From positions 18,788,038 to 18,852,037 of the forward strand of contig NC_088173.1 of assembly GCF_028769735.1 (NCBI RefSeq): a DNA stretch of 64,000 nt. The letters run 5' to 3'. This DNA comes from Zonotrichia leucophrys gambelii. Taxonomy: Eukaryota; Chordata; Aves; Passeriformes; Passerellidae. The notes below the pieces were generated by a model. That model was not told the DNA's origin, searched no databases, and saw only the letters and a program-made list of their open reading frames with translations. The position numbers and the translations under genes were made by a program. Within the stretch, counting starts at the first letter, position 1. Every line of letters begins with the position of its first letter. Shown here piece after piece: positions 63,928-64,000 of this stretch.

Positions 63928-64000
63928 GTGTGAGCCATAAGCACTGATTGCAAAGAGCCCACCAATAGGACTAGAAGTACCATAATAATGCATCTTTTCT
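63928..64000. other. Right edge, nothing recognised
   Basis: Unique sequence up to the window end. Confidence 0.6.

Noticed and set aside
1..64000. CRISPR arrays, tRNA, rRNA, snRNA genes or known miRNA seeds
   Set aside because: I looked for repeat-spacer patterns, box A/B tRNA words, U6/Y/7SK/5S starts and several common miRNA sequences, and saw none.

Overview
The window looks like vertebrate nuclear DNA, most likely from a bird. It is AT-rich and CpG-poor, has no operon-like coding, and is almost free of young interspersed repeats. The clearest mobile element is a truncated CR1 LINE, the dominant LINE of birds and other reptiles. A second, much older CR1-like remnant lies near the right end. 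Tracts of A and C only (or T and G on the other strand), such as runs of AAAACCCCAAAACC, recur through the window. Their frequency made me think of passerine birds, but that is a weak impression. I cannot name the species, chromosome or neighbouring genes.

I find no intact protein-coding gene. No open frame exceeds about 140 codons, and none reads like a protein family I recognise. The window is best described as a gene desert or the inside of a very large intron. I list three short segments with good splice sites on both sides and an open frame as candidate exons: 3610-3707 (+), 46388-46478 (+) and 47381-47486 (-). All could be chance.

Layout. 1-5986: unique AT-rich DNA with one candidate exon. 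5987-6405: CR1 on the minus strand. 6406-22012: unique DNA with a perfect 19-bp hairpin at 8257-8301. 22013-22490: a GC-richer block of unknown origin with a short membrane-segment-like frame on the minus strand. 22491-36677: unique DNA with possible conserved elements and a hairpin. 36678-37370: a CpG-richer block that looks like a decayed retrocopy of an mRNA on the minus strand, with AATAAA and broken frames; its parent gene was not recognised. 37371-44079: unique DNA. 44080-45290: the best candidate for a deeply conserved non-coding regulatory element, with octamer and homeodomain-type motifs. 45291-55210: unique DNA with two candidate exons and a 45-bp tandem duplication. 55211-55871: a probable solo LTR of an endogenous retrovirus. 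55872-64000: unique DNA, a 14-bp perfect hairpin, the old CR1 remnant, and a small ORF with a hydrophobic N-terminus at the right edge.

No new multi-gene system is visible. The items most worth following are the retrocopy-like block at 36678-37370, the conserved-looking element at 44080-45290, the 19-bp hairpin, and the three candidate exons.
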